Part shown: one piece after another, positions 54,552 to 63,834 of the stretch
How positions within the stretch are numbered: the first letter of the stretch is position 1
How the letters are laid out: the number at the start of each line of letters is the position of its first letter
DNA from: Bradyrhizobium sp. BR13661
GTDB taxonomy: Bacteria; Pseudomonadota; Alphaproteobacteria; Rhizobiales; Xanthobacteraceae
Length of the DNA stretch: 64,000 bases
Direction: 5' to 3'
Assembly: GCF_029892425.1 (NCBI RefSeq)
Contig: NZ_JARXWB010000037.1
Location: forward strand, 1-64,000
Translations under genes and position numbers: made by a program
The notes under the pieces: generated by a model
The model's input: the letters and a program-made list of their open reading frames with translations, nothing else
Told to the model about the DNA's origin: nothing
The model's database searches: none

Positions 54552-55910
54552 ATGGTTCGCTCAGTAATTTTGGCGGTCACTTTGAGCCTATCCTCGCAGA
54601 GTAGTGAGACGAAACCAATTGCGGGCGTCTCTTCCAGTTTCGGCATCCTGTTGATTCTCATTGCTGGGGCGCCAGTCCTCGCTATGAGCAATGGTGGGGT
54701 AGGCCCGCACCTCTTTATGCTGCTCGTCGCTCTTATGATGGTCGGTCTGCCGCAGGCACCTCGAGAAGAAGTGCGGCGGGCTTTTTCAATTTTCCAGGGC
54801 ATTGCGTTTGCGGCGGCATTTCCGCTCTTTTGGGTGCTTTTGCAGGTCTTACCACTTTCGATCGATGGCGTAGAACAGCCGATTTGGCGTGATGCCGCTG
54901 CGGCCCTCGGAGAGCCTTTGGCCGGCCATATCACCATCGATTTAGGGACGAGTGTTCGTTCGTTATTTGGTTACGTAACATTGCTTTGCCTCTGCTTCGC
55001 AACTGCTGTCCTTTCGCAGAATCGGGATCGGGCAAAGACAGTGTTGTTCGCATTATGCGCAATAACGTCATTCACAGCGATCGAGTTTGCCTTATTTCCG
55101 AATCTTGCCTCAATTAGGCCGAGCGATGTCTATTCCGACCCGCTGGTTGCCTTCGTGGCGCTCGGCTCAATTTTGAATGCGGTATTTGTCATTCGCATCG
55201 TTGAGCGCCACCGGACGCGACGCCCCCGTCAGGATTTGCGCCTGTATGTTGCGAAGCTGCTCGCAGGCACCGCAGGCGTCAGCATCTGCGTAGCTTCTCT
55301 AATCTTCGCGGCCGCGCTGAATATCTTATTTGCAGTGGGCTTTGGCTTCGCTACAGTCGCCGTCTTTATTTCGATCCATAGGCTTGGCCTTCAGCGCTGG
55401 ACGGCGGTCGTCGTGGGGATCGGCGTATTGACAATCTGCCTTGGCGTAATCGCGGTGCGCTTCGAGTCTTCTCCGGCCATCAATCCGGTTGTTCGTTTCG
55501 CCGGCGTCGATCTTGCTAAGGCCAGTGCTACTGCTCGCATGTTATCCGACGCAACCTGGTTCGGATCAGGAGTGGGAAGCTTTCCAGCGTTGTCGCTAGT
55601 TTATCGCGACATTGATGGATTGCCTCATTCCAGCGCTCTCAATACCATTGTGTCGGGATTGCTGGGTTGGGGAATTTTAGGGTTTCTGTTTGCATCAATT
55701 TGTCTGGTATGGCTCTTTGTCGTTCTCTTCCGAGGGGCGATAACCCGACGTCGGGACGCGTTTTATGCTGTCGGCGCGGCCGCCTGCCTCGTCACCGGTT
55801 TTAGTGAAGCCTTTTGCGATGCAAGCTTTACCGATCCCTCTGTTCAAATGCTCTTGGCTATTATCCTTGGCCTGGGGCTCGCGCAGACTGTTAGCCACCA
55901 GGCCAAATAA
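54552..55910 (+). CDS. Wzy/O-antigen-ligase-like membrane protein
   Basis: A 452-residue protein with about eleven hydrophobic helices and a large periplasmic loop after residue 310 (LSDATWFGSGVGSFPALSLV). This resembles the Wzy_C domain of polymerases and ligases (the GxGxGxFxxxxxxY type with TWFGSGVGSFP). It probably polymerises the repeats made by this cluster; a ligase role cannot be excluded. The second such gene in the window (the first is at 34811). Confidence 0.72.
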   Translation: MVRSVILAVTLSLSSQSSETKPIAGVSSSFGILLILIAGAPVLAMSNGGVGPHLFMLLVALMMVGLPQAPREEVRRAFSIFQGIAFAAAFPLFWVLLQVLPLSIDGVEQPIWRDAAAALGEPLAGHITIDLGTSVRSLFGYVTLLCLCFATAVLSQNRDRAKTVLFALCAITSFTAIEFALFPNLASIRPSDVYSDPLVAFVALGSILNAVFVIRIVERHRTRRPRQDLRLYVAKLLAGTAGVSICVASLIFAAALNILFAVGFGFATVAVFISIHRLGLQRWTAVVVGIGVLTICLGVIAVRFESSPAINPVVRFAGVDLAKASATARMLSDATWFGSGVGSFPALSLVYRDIDGLPHSSALNTIVSGLLGWGILGFLFASICLVWLFVVLFRGAITRRRDAFYAVGAAACLVTGFSEAFCDASFTDPSVQMLLAIILGLGLAQTVSHQAK

Positions 55911-55997
55911 AGACTGAGCGATTGCAAGCTGATGACTATTCGAAATTTAGTTGATTGGTCCTGGCTTTGCTGAAGCAGATTCAGTTTGTATCGTTCT

Positions 55998-56135
55998 AAA
56001 CACGTCGTGCATGGTCACACTCCTGTCGCTAAACCCGATACCCGGCCGTATCGCACCAATATCGACATTGGGGTATATGCCACAGGTATTCTGGCTTTGC
56101 TGACCATCTAGAGCGATCGCGTTTTTGCGATCTTA
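55998..56135 (+). pseudogene. 3' relic of a third PPP-type phosphatase copy
   Basis: The frame reads KHVVHGHTPVAKPDTR, then PYRTNIDIGVYATGILALL before a stop, and SDRVFAIL after it. It aligns with the end of the 45.7-kb phosphatase (KYVVHGHTPVAQPDIRANRI and INIDTGAYASGILTLLTI), whose last residues (GERMFAI) continue where the relic is stopped. The N-terminal motifs are absent, so this is a truncated fragment. Confidence 0.75.
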
Positions 56136-56159
56136 ATTTGGCTTGAGAGACTACTGCTG

Positions 56160-56831
56160 ATGAATTATCTGCCAAGCTTCCGCCTCACCACCCTCGCAAT
56201 GGCGTTGTTGCTGGGCTGGTATTCGATCGCAACACTGTTTGCGGAGATATCGACGCCCAAAGTTCGAACTTATTCTTTCGATTTAGGCCCCCAAAACCAA
56301 GAGCTTGATGTGTCACCATTCTCAGACTGGGCGTCACAGGCGGCGCCTTTTCGCGCGGACTTGCTTGCAAACATGGCATTCGCGCATTCCGGCCCGGTAA
56401 TCGGCCTGTTCAATGCGCAGACGTCTCAACAAAAAGTCGCAAGGCGTGAGCGCGCGCTATCTTTAGCGAGACATTCGCTAAGCGACGCTCCCCACGCGGC
56501 CGATGTCTGGCTTTTGCTGGCTGCGCTACAGCGAAACCAAGCGAGCGGAAAATCGGCAACGGCCGAAGCTTTAAAAATGTCCTATCTCACCGCGCCAGGA
56601 AATGCGTCCTTGTTTCCTGCGCGCCTGCTGATCCTTTCAGACCCAGGTATGATCAGCGATCCTGATTTGCGAGATTTGGGGCGGGGCGACATTCGCATCA
56701 TCCTCACTCGTCGGCCTGATTTAAAACCTGCCATCACGCGCGCCTACCAAAGCGCTGGAGCGGAGACCAAGAAATATCTACAGGAAGTCGTCAAATCCTT
56801 TGATGAAGGCTTTGCGGCATCACTGCTCTGA
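56160..56831 (+). CDS. Membrane-anchored helical (TPR-like) protein near Wzy-like gene
   Basis: A 223-residue protein with one N-terminal hydrophobic helix (LTTLAMALLLGWYSIATLF) and a helical body (RERALSLARHSLSDAPHAAD, then VWLLLAALQRN) that resembles a degenerate TPR. It recalls the protein at 3330-4082 next to the ExoP kinase: the same anchor-plus-helical-body plan, though I cannot show homology by eye. Possibly a scaffold for a polysaccharide complex. No named family. Confidence 0.65.
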   Translation: MNYLPSFRLTTLAMALLLGWYSIATLFAEISTPKVRTYSFDLGPQNQELDVSPFSDWASQAAPFRADLLANMAFAHSGPVIGLFNAQTSQQKVARRERALSLARHSLSDAPHAADVWLLLAALQRNQASGKSATAEALKMSYLTAPGNASLFPARLLILSDPGMISDPDLRDLGRGDIRIILTRRPDLKPAITRAYQSAGAETKKYLQEVVKSFDEGFAASLL

Positions 56832-57064
56832 AACCTTGGCCTCAAAGTTGCTTTTGCGATACAGCTTTACGCGCGGTAATGATGTCCTACGTTGTTGGTA
56901 TGGCCGCATCGAAATTTACCCACGGACAGCACCATCAATCAGCCGCCTTTTGCGTCCAGGTTATGAGCGCAGGAATTTCACCCTTGGGCGGGGCCGCGCG
57001 ATCGGCTAAACAGCTCAAGTAGGCGGTGTAAAGCGGCGAATTTTAGTCGGTGGACAGGGTCGGC

Positions 57065-58153
57065 ATGCACAAGTCAGCCACGATCTGGTTGGATCATTCG
57101 CACATGGGCCGTCGGGCTAGCGGAATCGAACGAATAACCGCCGAATTATTCAATGCCCGTGCCTTAGCGCCATTCTCGTCAAAAGCATACCCCGCGGGTA
57201 CCGGTAAATTGGGTGTCATGGCAGCCCAAATGATTGGTCTTCCCTGGGCCGGTATTCGAAATCGCCGGGATGTATTCGTTTTTCCGGGATTTCCGCCGTC
57301 GCCATATTTCTCCCTAATTCCGGAGCGGTCGGTGCTTTACGTACACGATCTCTTTCTCTTAAGTCGCCGAGATCAGCTAAACAGGGCCGGAAAATACTAT
57401 ATGGCGCCGCTTTTTCGGATCGCGATTCAGCATTTTCAGAACTTTCTCACGAATTCGGAAGATACGGCGACGAAGCTGAGGGCCTATTGCGATCCGCGTG
57501 CATCCATCATTCCGTACCGGCCTGTCATCCGCAACGTGTTGGGGCTTGCGGTTGGCGACCGTGGCGATCGACCCGCCCGTCCCCAGCCGTTGAAGGTGGT
57601 TGCCATTGGCACGATTGAACCGAGAAAGAACTTTATCGCGGCGGCGGAGTTATGCGAAAATTTATCCGGCCTTATGGGTTGCCCTATCGAGTTGCACATC
57701 ATCGGCCGCAGCGGGTGGGGTGACGATGTCCGGATTCTTTCCACCCGGCCGGGGGTCACTCTGCATGGCTTTCTCAGAGATCGTGAAGCGGGCGAAATCT
57801 TGAGTTCGTCCGATCTTTATTTGTGCACCTCGCATGAGGAAGGGCTTGGTCTGCCGCTGCTCGAGGCACAATATGGCGGATTACCAATCATTGCCCCAGA
57901 CGCTGCGATATTTCGGGAAGTGTTGGGATCGTCTGGAATATATATTGACCCAGCCGATCCCCGACGGTCATGCGAGCTAGTCAGGCAGATGCTCGACAAA
58001 GCACAATGGCGTCGGCTTCATTCAAATGCTTCAATCGCAAATATCGAACGTTGGAACCGATTGGCAGAAGCGGATCGACATCACGTCCTGGAGTTTTTTG
58101 ACCGCTTGATTTCGGACACTCGGGGCGTTCCAACGCAGCGCCAAGTCGCCTAG
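57065..58153 (+). CDS. GT4-family glycosyltransferase
   Basis: A 362-residue GT-B enzyme of family 4. The acceptor domain shows GRRASGIERITAELF, similar to the TGVxR motif, and SVLYVHDLFLL. The donor domain has VVAIGTIEPRKNFI (conserved EPRKN) and SHEEGLGLPLLEAQYGG with the Glu pair. Starts at ATG 57065, with AGGG five bases upstream; a GTG five codons earlier is possible. First gene of a three-gene run with spacings of 24 and 28 bases. Confidence 0.85.
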   Translation: MHKSATIWLDHSHMGRRASGIERITAELFNARALAPFSSKAYPAGTGKLGVMAAQMIGLPWAGIRNRRDVFVFPGFPPSPYFSLIPERSVLYVHDLFLLSRRDQLNRAGKYYMAPLFRIAIQHFQNFLTNSEDTATKLRAYCDPRASIIPYRPVIRNVLGLAVGDRGDRPARPQPLKVVAIGTIEPRKNFIAAAELCENLSGLMGCPIELHIIGRSGWGDDVRILSTRPGVTLHGFLRDREAGEILSSSDLYLCTSHEEGLGLPLLEAQYGGLPIIAPDAAIFREVLGSSGIYIDPADPRRSCELVRQMLDKAQWRRLHSNASIANIERWNRLAEADRHHVLEFFDRLISDTRGVPTQRQVA

Positions 58154-58177
58154 CTGATGAGAAACAGGTTGGAATAG

Positions 58178-59005
58178 ATGTCGATTAACGACATGTCTGC
58201 TGCGAATGTCACCGCCGATGTGACGGCGTTAATTGCTCCTCTTCCGCCCTTGGCGGTTGTGGATGGGCAATGCGTCAATGTATCGGGGATTTCAGATGCT
58301 GTCGCCCGGATTGAGCAGCGACTTAGCCTGCCTCAATCATTCATGGTGTGTACCGTAAATCTGGATCATCTTGTGAAACGCAGGCAGGACCCCGGCTTTT
58401 TGAAGGCATATCAGAAGGCCGAAATCGCCAGCGCAGACGGATTTCCGATTGCTGCGCTTGCGCGCCTTGATGGCTTTCCGATTGAAAGAGCTCCAGGGGC
58501 CGATCTTGTGCTGCCTTTGTGCGAGAGAGCTGCGGCTGCAAAGATTCCCGTTTTTCTGGTCGGCCCAACCTTGCGTACGTTGTGTTTGAGCGCCAAGCGC
58601 CTTGTATCGAGCTGCCCAGATCTCGAGATTTGCGGCGTCTATGCGCCGCCGCCGGATTTTGACAGCCAGTCGGAAGCTGCGAGTGAAATGATCTCAATCA
58701 TCGGGGAATCGGGCGCCAAAATCTGCTTTGTGGCCTTGGGCGCTCCACGGCAGGAGCTGTTTGCCGCGCGCGCGATCGAGGAAACAAGCAATATTGCATT
58801 TATTGGGGTCGGAGGCGGGCTAGATTTTATTGCCGGCACCCAGATTCGCTGCCCGCCTTTCGTGAGACGGCTCTATCTGGAATGGGCTTGGCGTCTTATT
58901 CTCAATCCGCGACGTTTGGCAATTCGCTATTTTCGTTGCGCGATTTTGCTTCTCACCTTGTTCGCGCGGACGGCCGTCCATCGTCGGCCGCTGGCAACGG
59001 GTTGA
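58178..59005 (+). CDS. GT26-family (WecG/TagA/CpsF) glycosyltransferase
   Basis: A 275-residue enzyme of family GT26. Motifs are TVNLDHLVKR, ASADGFPI (ADG, near the donor site), ERAPGADLVLPL and VALGAPRQELFAAR, with GVGGGLDFIAGTQIRCP and LEWAWRLILNP near the end. Family members move sugars such as ManNAc, mannose or glucuronic acid to lipid-linked intermediates at the membrane surface, which the basic, hydrophobic C-terminal region would bind. Middle gene of the GT4-GT26-GT4 run. A second, larger GT26 protein lies at 62704. Confidence 0.87.
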   Translation: MSINDMSAANVTADVTALIAPLPPLAVVDGQCVNVSGISDAVARIEQRLSLPQSFMVCTVNLDHLVKRRQDPGFLKAYQKAEIASADGFPIAALARLDGFPIERAPGADLVLPLCERAAAAKIPVFLVGPTLRTLCLSAKRLVSSCPDLEICGVYAPPPDFDSQSEAASEMISIIGESGAKICFVALGAPRQELFAARAIEETSNIAFIGVGGGLDFIAGTQIRCPPFVRRLYLEWAWRLILNPRRLAIRYFRCAILLLTLFARTAVHRRPLATG

Positions 59006-59033
59006 GCGAGCTGAGTCGAGCAGGAGTAAGAAA

Positions 59034-60287
59034 GTGACATATCAAATCTGTCTCATTCATCCGATGGATCCGCGCGGTTCTAAGGTTGGCGGTATTGAAA
59101 CGCATGTTCGGCAGATGCTGCGATATCCGCCACCAGATTGCCGAATGCTGTTTGTGGGTGTCGACAGCCGTGGCGACTGCAAGCTTGGCCAAGTGACGAC
59201 GGCAGACATCGATGGTCAGTCGTTTGATTTTTTGCCTGTGAGCTTTTTCCCCGCAGACCAGATTCATAGCGCAGCCAAATCGCTGGGTCAGTCCTTGACA
59301 TTTAGATTTGGCATTGGGCTTGTCCGCTATTTGCGCAGTATCCGCAGAGTTACGCGAAACGTGACCGGAAGCATCGAACTGCAGCGTTTCGAATTTGCCC
59401 TGTTCCCGCGGTTGCTCGGAAAGCCGGCAATCCAGATCATTCACGGGGAGGGTTCAAAAGCAGACAAAATGGACTCTTTAATTAAAAAGTACTGGTTTCT
59501 CCATCGAGCGAATGAGGAAATTGCGATCCGACTGGCGAACAAGATTGTATGCGTTAATTCGAATATTGCTCGCCGCGTTGAAGAGGAGTTCAAAGTCGCG
59601 AGCGATCGCGTTGTCTGCATGGCCGTAAGTGTCGACACTGTAACGTTTAGGCAGGCCGATTTCGATGTGAGGGACGGCATATTTCGCGTGATGTTCGCCG
59701 GGCGACTGGACGAGTTCAAGGATCCCCCGACGATGTTTAAGACACTTAAAGAAGTTCACGAGCGCCTTAACGGTGCCTTCGAGTTTCACTATGTCGGGAC
59801 AAGCGATCCGGATAGGTATGCTGAATTTAAGCTGATCGATAAATTTACGATCCGCCCTGGCTTTTGTACTCCAGCGCAGGTTGCAGCAATAGCAGCGCGA
59901 TGCCACGCAGGCTTTCTGACCTCCTTCTTCGAGGGGATGCCTTGCTACCTTCTGGAAATGCTTTCTGTCGGGCGGCCTGTGGTGGCTATCCGGCTGCCGC
60001 AGTTTGATGAAGTTATTGAGGAGGGCGTCAGCGGCTCGATGGTCGAACGCGGCGTTGACGAACCGGTTCTGATCGCCCAGCTAGCTGATCGCCTCTGTGA
60101 GACGTGGTCATTGATCCGGTCCCGTCGGATTGATCCAAAACTCGTGCATCGAAAAATAGAAAGATTTTCGGTGAATACCCAGTTGATGGGACATTTCGCG
60201 CGACACAAGGCACTTTTCGAACGTGGCTCAGCCGAAGCCGAGGTGCGCTCAGCGACGCTTACCGATCGTAACCGACCTGTGACGTGA
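59034..60287 (+). CDS. GT4-family glycosyltransferase
   Basis: A 417-residue GT-B enzyme starting at GTG 59034. DPRGSKVGGIETHVRQML near the N-terminus is the GGIExH acceptor-side motif. The donor domain shows RVMFAGRLDEFKDPP and SFFEGMPCYLLEMLSVGRP with the Glu pair. Last of the GT4-GT26-GT4 run. The hairpin at 60310 may end the transcript. Confidence 0.86.
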   Translation: MTYQICLIHPMDPRGSKVGGIETHVRQMLRYPPPDCRMLFVGVDSRGDCKLGQVTTADIDGQSFDFLPVSFFPADQIHSAAKSLGQSLTFRFGIGLVRYLRSIRRVTRNVTGSIELQRFEFALFPRLLGKPAIQIIHGEGSKADKMDSLIKKYWFLHRANEEIAIRLANKIVCVNSNIARRVEEEFKVASDRVVCMAVSVDTVTFRQADFDVRDGIFRVMFAGRLDEFKDPPTMFKTLKEVHERLNGAFEFHYVGTSDPDRYAEFKLIDKFTIRPGFCTPAQVAAIAARCHAGFLTSFFEGMPCYLLEMLSVGRPVVAIRLPQFDEVIEEGVSGSMVERGVDEPVLIAQLADRLCETWSLIRSRRIDPKLVHRKIERFSVNTQLMGHFARHKALFERGSAEAEVRSATLTDRNRPVT

Positions 60288-60309
60288 GCAACGACAGTCC
60301 CTAACGGGC

Positions 60310-60326
60310 CCGCGTCCGAAACGCGG
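60310..60326. terminator. Short hairpin between convergent glycosyltransferase genes
   Basis: CCGCGT (60310-60315) pairs with ACGCGG (60321-60326) around a five-base loop, between a plus-strand gene ending at 60287 and a minus-strand gene ending at 60331. No T tract, so only a candidate bidirectional end. Confidence 0.3.
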
Positions 60327-60330
60327 TGCG

Positions 60331-61485
60331 TTATTGCGAGCCGAGGATCGCTGATTTTAAAACTGCTTCGGTCTCCCTGGCGGCGCGAGCCCAAGAAAAC
60401 TGGGCGGCATTTTGCACACCGGCTTCTGATAAACGGCGACCGAGATCCGGCTGGTCGATGATCCGGTCAATGCAATCAGCGAGTGCTGTAGGGTTGTTCG
60501 GGTCGAAAAAGAGGGCTGCTTCGCCTGCCACTTCGCGCAGTACCGGAATGTCAGAACAAATAACCGCAGTTCCGCAACTTTGCGCCTCCAGGATAGGCAG
60601 GCAAAAACCTTCATGAGTCGAGGTCGAAATCAAAAACCGTGCGCGGCGATAGGCGGCAACAAGCGCCTCGTCGGTCAGTATGCCAAAATTCTTGATCGGA
60701 TAGGCTAAGCCGGCATCAGCTACGCTGAGCGCCAGCAGCCTAACCTCGTCTCTTCCGACGTGGTAGACGGTGAGAGGACGGCCGCGTTGTTCGAGTATCT
60801 TGAGAGCTGCGGCAAGACACGTCGGATTTTTATTCGGCGAGATGTTCCCGACAAAAATTGCGTAGGGAGCGCCGTCTTCGATGTCAGGCAGAGCGGCCAG
60901 ACCATTCCTGTTGCGAACGGCGCCTTCAAGTGCGGCTGCGTTGTGTACAACGATCGTCTTATCGAATTGTCGCGAATGGTAGTGTTGCAAATCCTCTCTG
61001 GTGGAGCGGGAAACGCATATTACACGGGTCGCCGCACGCAGTGCCAAGGGAAAAAAGATATTCCACCAGAGCCGATGGCGTCGCGGGTAATATTGCGGCG
61101 TCACATCATAGTAAAGGTCGTGCACTGTGATCACTCTTGGCCAGTTTGGCCAAAAACATCCCACCGGATTGCAATTGAGTTCGGCGGCCGCAGCAAACTT
61201 GCGCATTAGTTGCGGCACTGTAACCATTTGCGCCATTATATTTTTAGGCAGGCTAGGATGAAAGGGCCGTGTCACCACCTCCAAGGCCCCGGACTGCAAT
61301 AACGCGGGAGGTAGCTGGTCTGACGACCAGGTCGTGGCCAGCACATAGCGAAAATGTGGAAGTCCAACCAACTGCTCCAAAAGGGAGAACAAGACTCTTG
61401 TTATCCCGGTAATGCGCGCCGGTGGTTCCATCAAGTGATTGATGAGTATTGTGGGATGATCAACCATGGAAGCGCGCAAGACCAT
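60331..61485 (-). CDS. GT4-family glycosyltransferase
   Basis: A 384-residue GT-B enzyme of family 4. It has PARITGITRVLFSL as acceptor-side motif, ITVHDLYYDVTP, FVGNISPNKNPTC (donor-side Lys-Asn) and STHEGFCLPILEAQSCG with the Glu pair. It faces the rest of the second cluster and begins 312 bases from the FkbM gene. The second Met (61467) is an alternative start. Confidence 0.86.
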   Translation of the reverse strand: MVLRASMVDHPTILINHLMEPPARITGITRVLFSLLEQLVGLPHFRYVLATTWSSDQLPPALLQSGALEVVTRPFHPSLPKNIMAQMVTVPQLMRKFAAAAELNCNPVGCFWPNWPRVITVHDLYYDVTPQYYPRRHRLWWNIFFPLALRAATRVICVSRSTREDLQHYHSRQFDKTIVVHNAAALEGAVRNRNGLAALPDIEDGAPYAIFVGNISPNKNPTCLAAALKILEQRGRPLTVYHVGRDEVRLLALSVADAGLAYPIKNFGILTDEALVAAYRRARFLISTSTHEGFCLPILEAQSCGTAVICSDIPVLREVAGEAALFFDPNNPTALADCIDRIIDQPDLGRRLSEAGVQNAAQFSWARAARETEAVLKSAILGSQ

Positions 61486-61797
61486 CGTCGGCTCGTGCCT
61501 TCACTGGTTTTGCCATATATGATTTTTGCGAGTGCATGCTTGGTTGGATATCGCATCTTATGGTCGGATGGGAAGGCATTTTCGAGGAGCATGCAGTAAT
61601 GATGATTGCCTGCCGGGGCCATTTCTAGTAGGTCAATTTCAGGTTAGGGCTAGATTTAACGATAGTTCTCGATAGGTTTATTCGACGTTTTTGGTGGCGT
61701 TGGATGCCGTATTCGAGCCTCGGAAATGAGCTCTTCTACGAATCGTACCTGCTCCCAGCGCTTCCGTGAATTCGGGTGGCTATCATTGAGGTCGAGC
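61486..61797. other. Divergent promoter region before the FkbM gene
   Basis: About 310 bases. A frame-extending ATG for the FkbM gene at 61726 is not favoured. The last part carries that gene's ribosome site. Confidence 0.4.
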
Positions 61798-62679
61798 ATG
61801 CTTAGTGAAAAGACATTCAGATTCTTCTTTAACTATGCAAAATCAGATCCTTTGAAATTCACTGATATGGTCAGGCGACGTGCAATCGAGCAGTTCTCGC
61901 GCGTTCCAAAAGGCGTTGCGTCAACAAAATTTGGTGGTGTCGAGTATGAGATAGATTTGTCGATACATCGGCTGATGAGGAAGTATTATTTTCATACTCA
62001 CGAGATGTTTCTTGAGCGCATTTTCGATAAACATCTAACCTCAGGTATGACATTTATAGATATCGGCGCAAATTGCGGATACTGGTCCGCATATGCGCTG
62101 TCGCATGTCGGCAAGAATGGTGCCGTTCATAGCTTCGAACCAGTTCCCCAATATTTTGAGTTCCTTCGCCGTTTGGCAAACCGCAACCCGGATTATTCGA
62201 TCTTTCCGAATAACAAGGCGTGTGGCGCGCGGCAGGAGCGTCTAAAGATGTCAATCGTTCCGCCGCAAAAAGATAATTTCGATAATTACGATATCAACGT
62301 TGGATCGAGTTCGTTATTGCCCGGCTTTCTGGATCATGCAGAGCAACTCACCGAGATACGTGAGGTCGATGTTGTTCCGTTCGATGAGTATGTGGCGCAA
62401 AATTCGATTGATTTGGATCGGATCGGTCTCATGAAAATCGACGTGGAAGGCTTCGAAGCGGCGGTCCTCGATGGGATGCCGCGATTGCTAGACAAAAGCG
62501 GCCGAAAGGTACCGATATTGTGCGAAATCCTAACTGACAGGCAACGCTCGAACCCGCTCGATGGTGGAGCGATCATTCGGCGGCTTCAGCAGCACGGATA
62601 TCGATGCGTTAATGCCACTAATTTGCTCCCGATTGACCCGAGTTCTTTGGGGTTCGAGGAGAATGTCTTGTTCATATGA
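61798..62679 (+). CDS. FkbM-family methyltransferase
   Basis: A 293-residue S-adenosylmethionine-dependent methyltransferase of the FkbM type. The SAM-binding motif is TFIDIGANCGYWS; SFEPVP and IGLMKIDVEGFE (the FkbM acidic loop) follow. In surface-glycan clusters these enzymes O-methylate sugars, often at the chain end. The ATG at 61798 is favoured over 61726 by GAGG six bases upstream. Confidence 0.87.
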   Translation: MLSEKTFRFFFNYAKSDPLKFTDMVRRRAIEQFSRVPKGVASTKFGGVEYEIDLSIHRLMRKYYFHTHEMFLERIFDKHLTSGMTFIDIGANCGYWSAYALSHVGKNGAVHSFEPVPQYFEFLRRLANRNPDYSIFPNNKACGARQERLKMSIVPPQKDNFDNYDINVGSSSLLPGFLDHAEQLTEIREVDVVPFDEYVAQNSIDLDRIGLMKIDVEGFEAAVLDGMPRLLDKSGRKVPILCEILTDRQRSNPLDGGAIIRRLQQHGYRCVNATNLLPIDPSSLGFEENVLFI

Positions 62680-62703
62680 TATTTGTAGCGCTGCTCTGCG
62701 CAA

Positions 62704-63834
62704 TCATAGAAGAGATACAAAGCCGTTTAACTTGAAAACTCTTCTGATTCTATTATTTGCTCCGCAAAAGTCCAATGCCAACCCTTGTTCTCGCAGCACC
62801 TTCCTTAACATTAAAAGCAGCCCAAAAAAACGATGATCGATGTTTAATACGTCGGAGAGATCGACAACGATTTTCTTGTTGGAAATAAGCGCGTCTCGAA
62901 ATGCGGCAATCGCAATCTGGACATTAGCTGCAACGGCGTCTCCAGAGAGCTTGACCAAAATAAGCGCCGTTTCGTCGTGCTGTTGAACAGTTAGAGTTCT
63001 GGAGGGAGCTCTGCGCCGCCTCAGATCTTCGATTATCAGAGGGATCACGTTTATAATACATAGAGCGCTGAGTTTACGTCCATCGTTCCAGTACCGGCGC
63101 CAAAGGTAGGGTTCTTCCTTGATGCGCCATAACCACTCAAGACCAAGTTTGCGGACGCCCCTTGGAGCCCGTTTGACGAGCCCCGCGTGAAAATTGATCG
63201 TGCCCCCTAATCCACAACGAACAGGAGTTGCAAGCAATTTGTGATTTCTCAACAGCCATTTTTGCTCCTTTTCGGCGGACAAAAACACCGCCAGAAAATC
63301 AGCGTTCCCCCCGTTTATGGCGTCGAAAATACGATTGTTGCTCATTTCTTCCACGGTTCCAAATCCGGGGTTCAATGTTCCGACACATCGTAGGCCTCCG
63401 CTTCTGTTGAGCAGATCGCTGACGATTGCAGCTGCCTTATCCGTACCGCCGAAAAGAAAGACGTTTAAGGATTGACCGGAAGTGTCATTCTTAAGTCGCT
63501 CGAATATGTCCGAACCCGCGACCCTCCCGCTGATGGGAATGCCAAGCAGCTTTGCGAGCAAAACGATCGGCGCACCATCAACGAGACAGAGGTCGCTCAT
63601 AGAAAGGGATTCGCGGAAATCGCCGTCTGCCTGACTCAAAATTAGAAAATTGACATTCGGCGTCGAAATCAGGAAGGGCCTGCGGTGCTGGGCCGCAATC
63701 CTAATTAACGAAATAGCCTTGCTAGAAGCGACTGCATCGATCGGAATTCCAAGCAACCCATAAACGGGTCGTGACAGCTGGTCGAATTCACGCGCAACAA
63801 CATCGGCATCCGTTTTGAGATAGCAAGAATGCAA
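62704..63834 (-). CDS. GT26 glycosyltransferase fused to a STAS-like domain
   Basis: A 376-residue protein. The first 260 residues are a GT26 enzyme: TPNVNFLILSQAD (58-70), LVDGAPIVLLAKLLG with Asp86, GRVAGSDIFERL (103-114) and FLSAEKEQKWL, with LEWLWRIKEEPYLWRRYW near 245. From about residue 290 the rest is STAS-like: TALILVKLSGDAVAANVQ, then KKIVVDLSDVLNIDHRFFGL, then RVFKLNGFVSLL. The canonical STAS phospho-Ser after the Asp is a His here (D333-H334), so SpoIIAA-type phospho-switching seems unlikely. The enzyme probably adds one sugar to a lipid-linked glycan; the STAS part may recruit it or bind a partner. Very different from the GT26 at 58178, which lacks this extension. Confidence 0.8.
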   Translation of the reverse strand: MHSCYLKTDADVVAREFDQLSRPVYGLLGIPIDAVASSKAISLIRIAAQHRRPFLISTPNVNFLILSQADGDFRESLSMSDLCLVDGAPIVLLAKLLGIPISGRVAGSDIFERLKNDTSGQSLNVFLFGGTDKAAAIVSDLLNRSGGLRCVGTLNPGFGTVEEMSNNRIFDAINGGNADFLAVFLSAEKEQKWLLRNHKLLATPVRCGLGGTINFHAGLVKRAPRGVRKLGLEWLWRIKEEPYLWRRYWNDGRKLSALCIINVIPLIIEDLRRRRAPSRTLTVQQHDETALILVKLSGDAVAANVQIAIAAFRDALISNKKIVVDLSDVLNIDHRFFGLLLMLRKVLREQGLALDFCGANNRIRRVFKLNGFVSLL

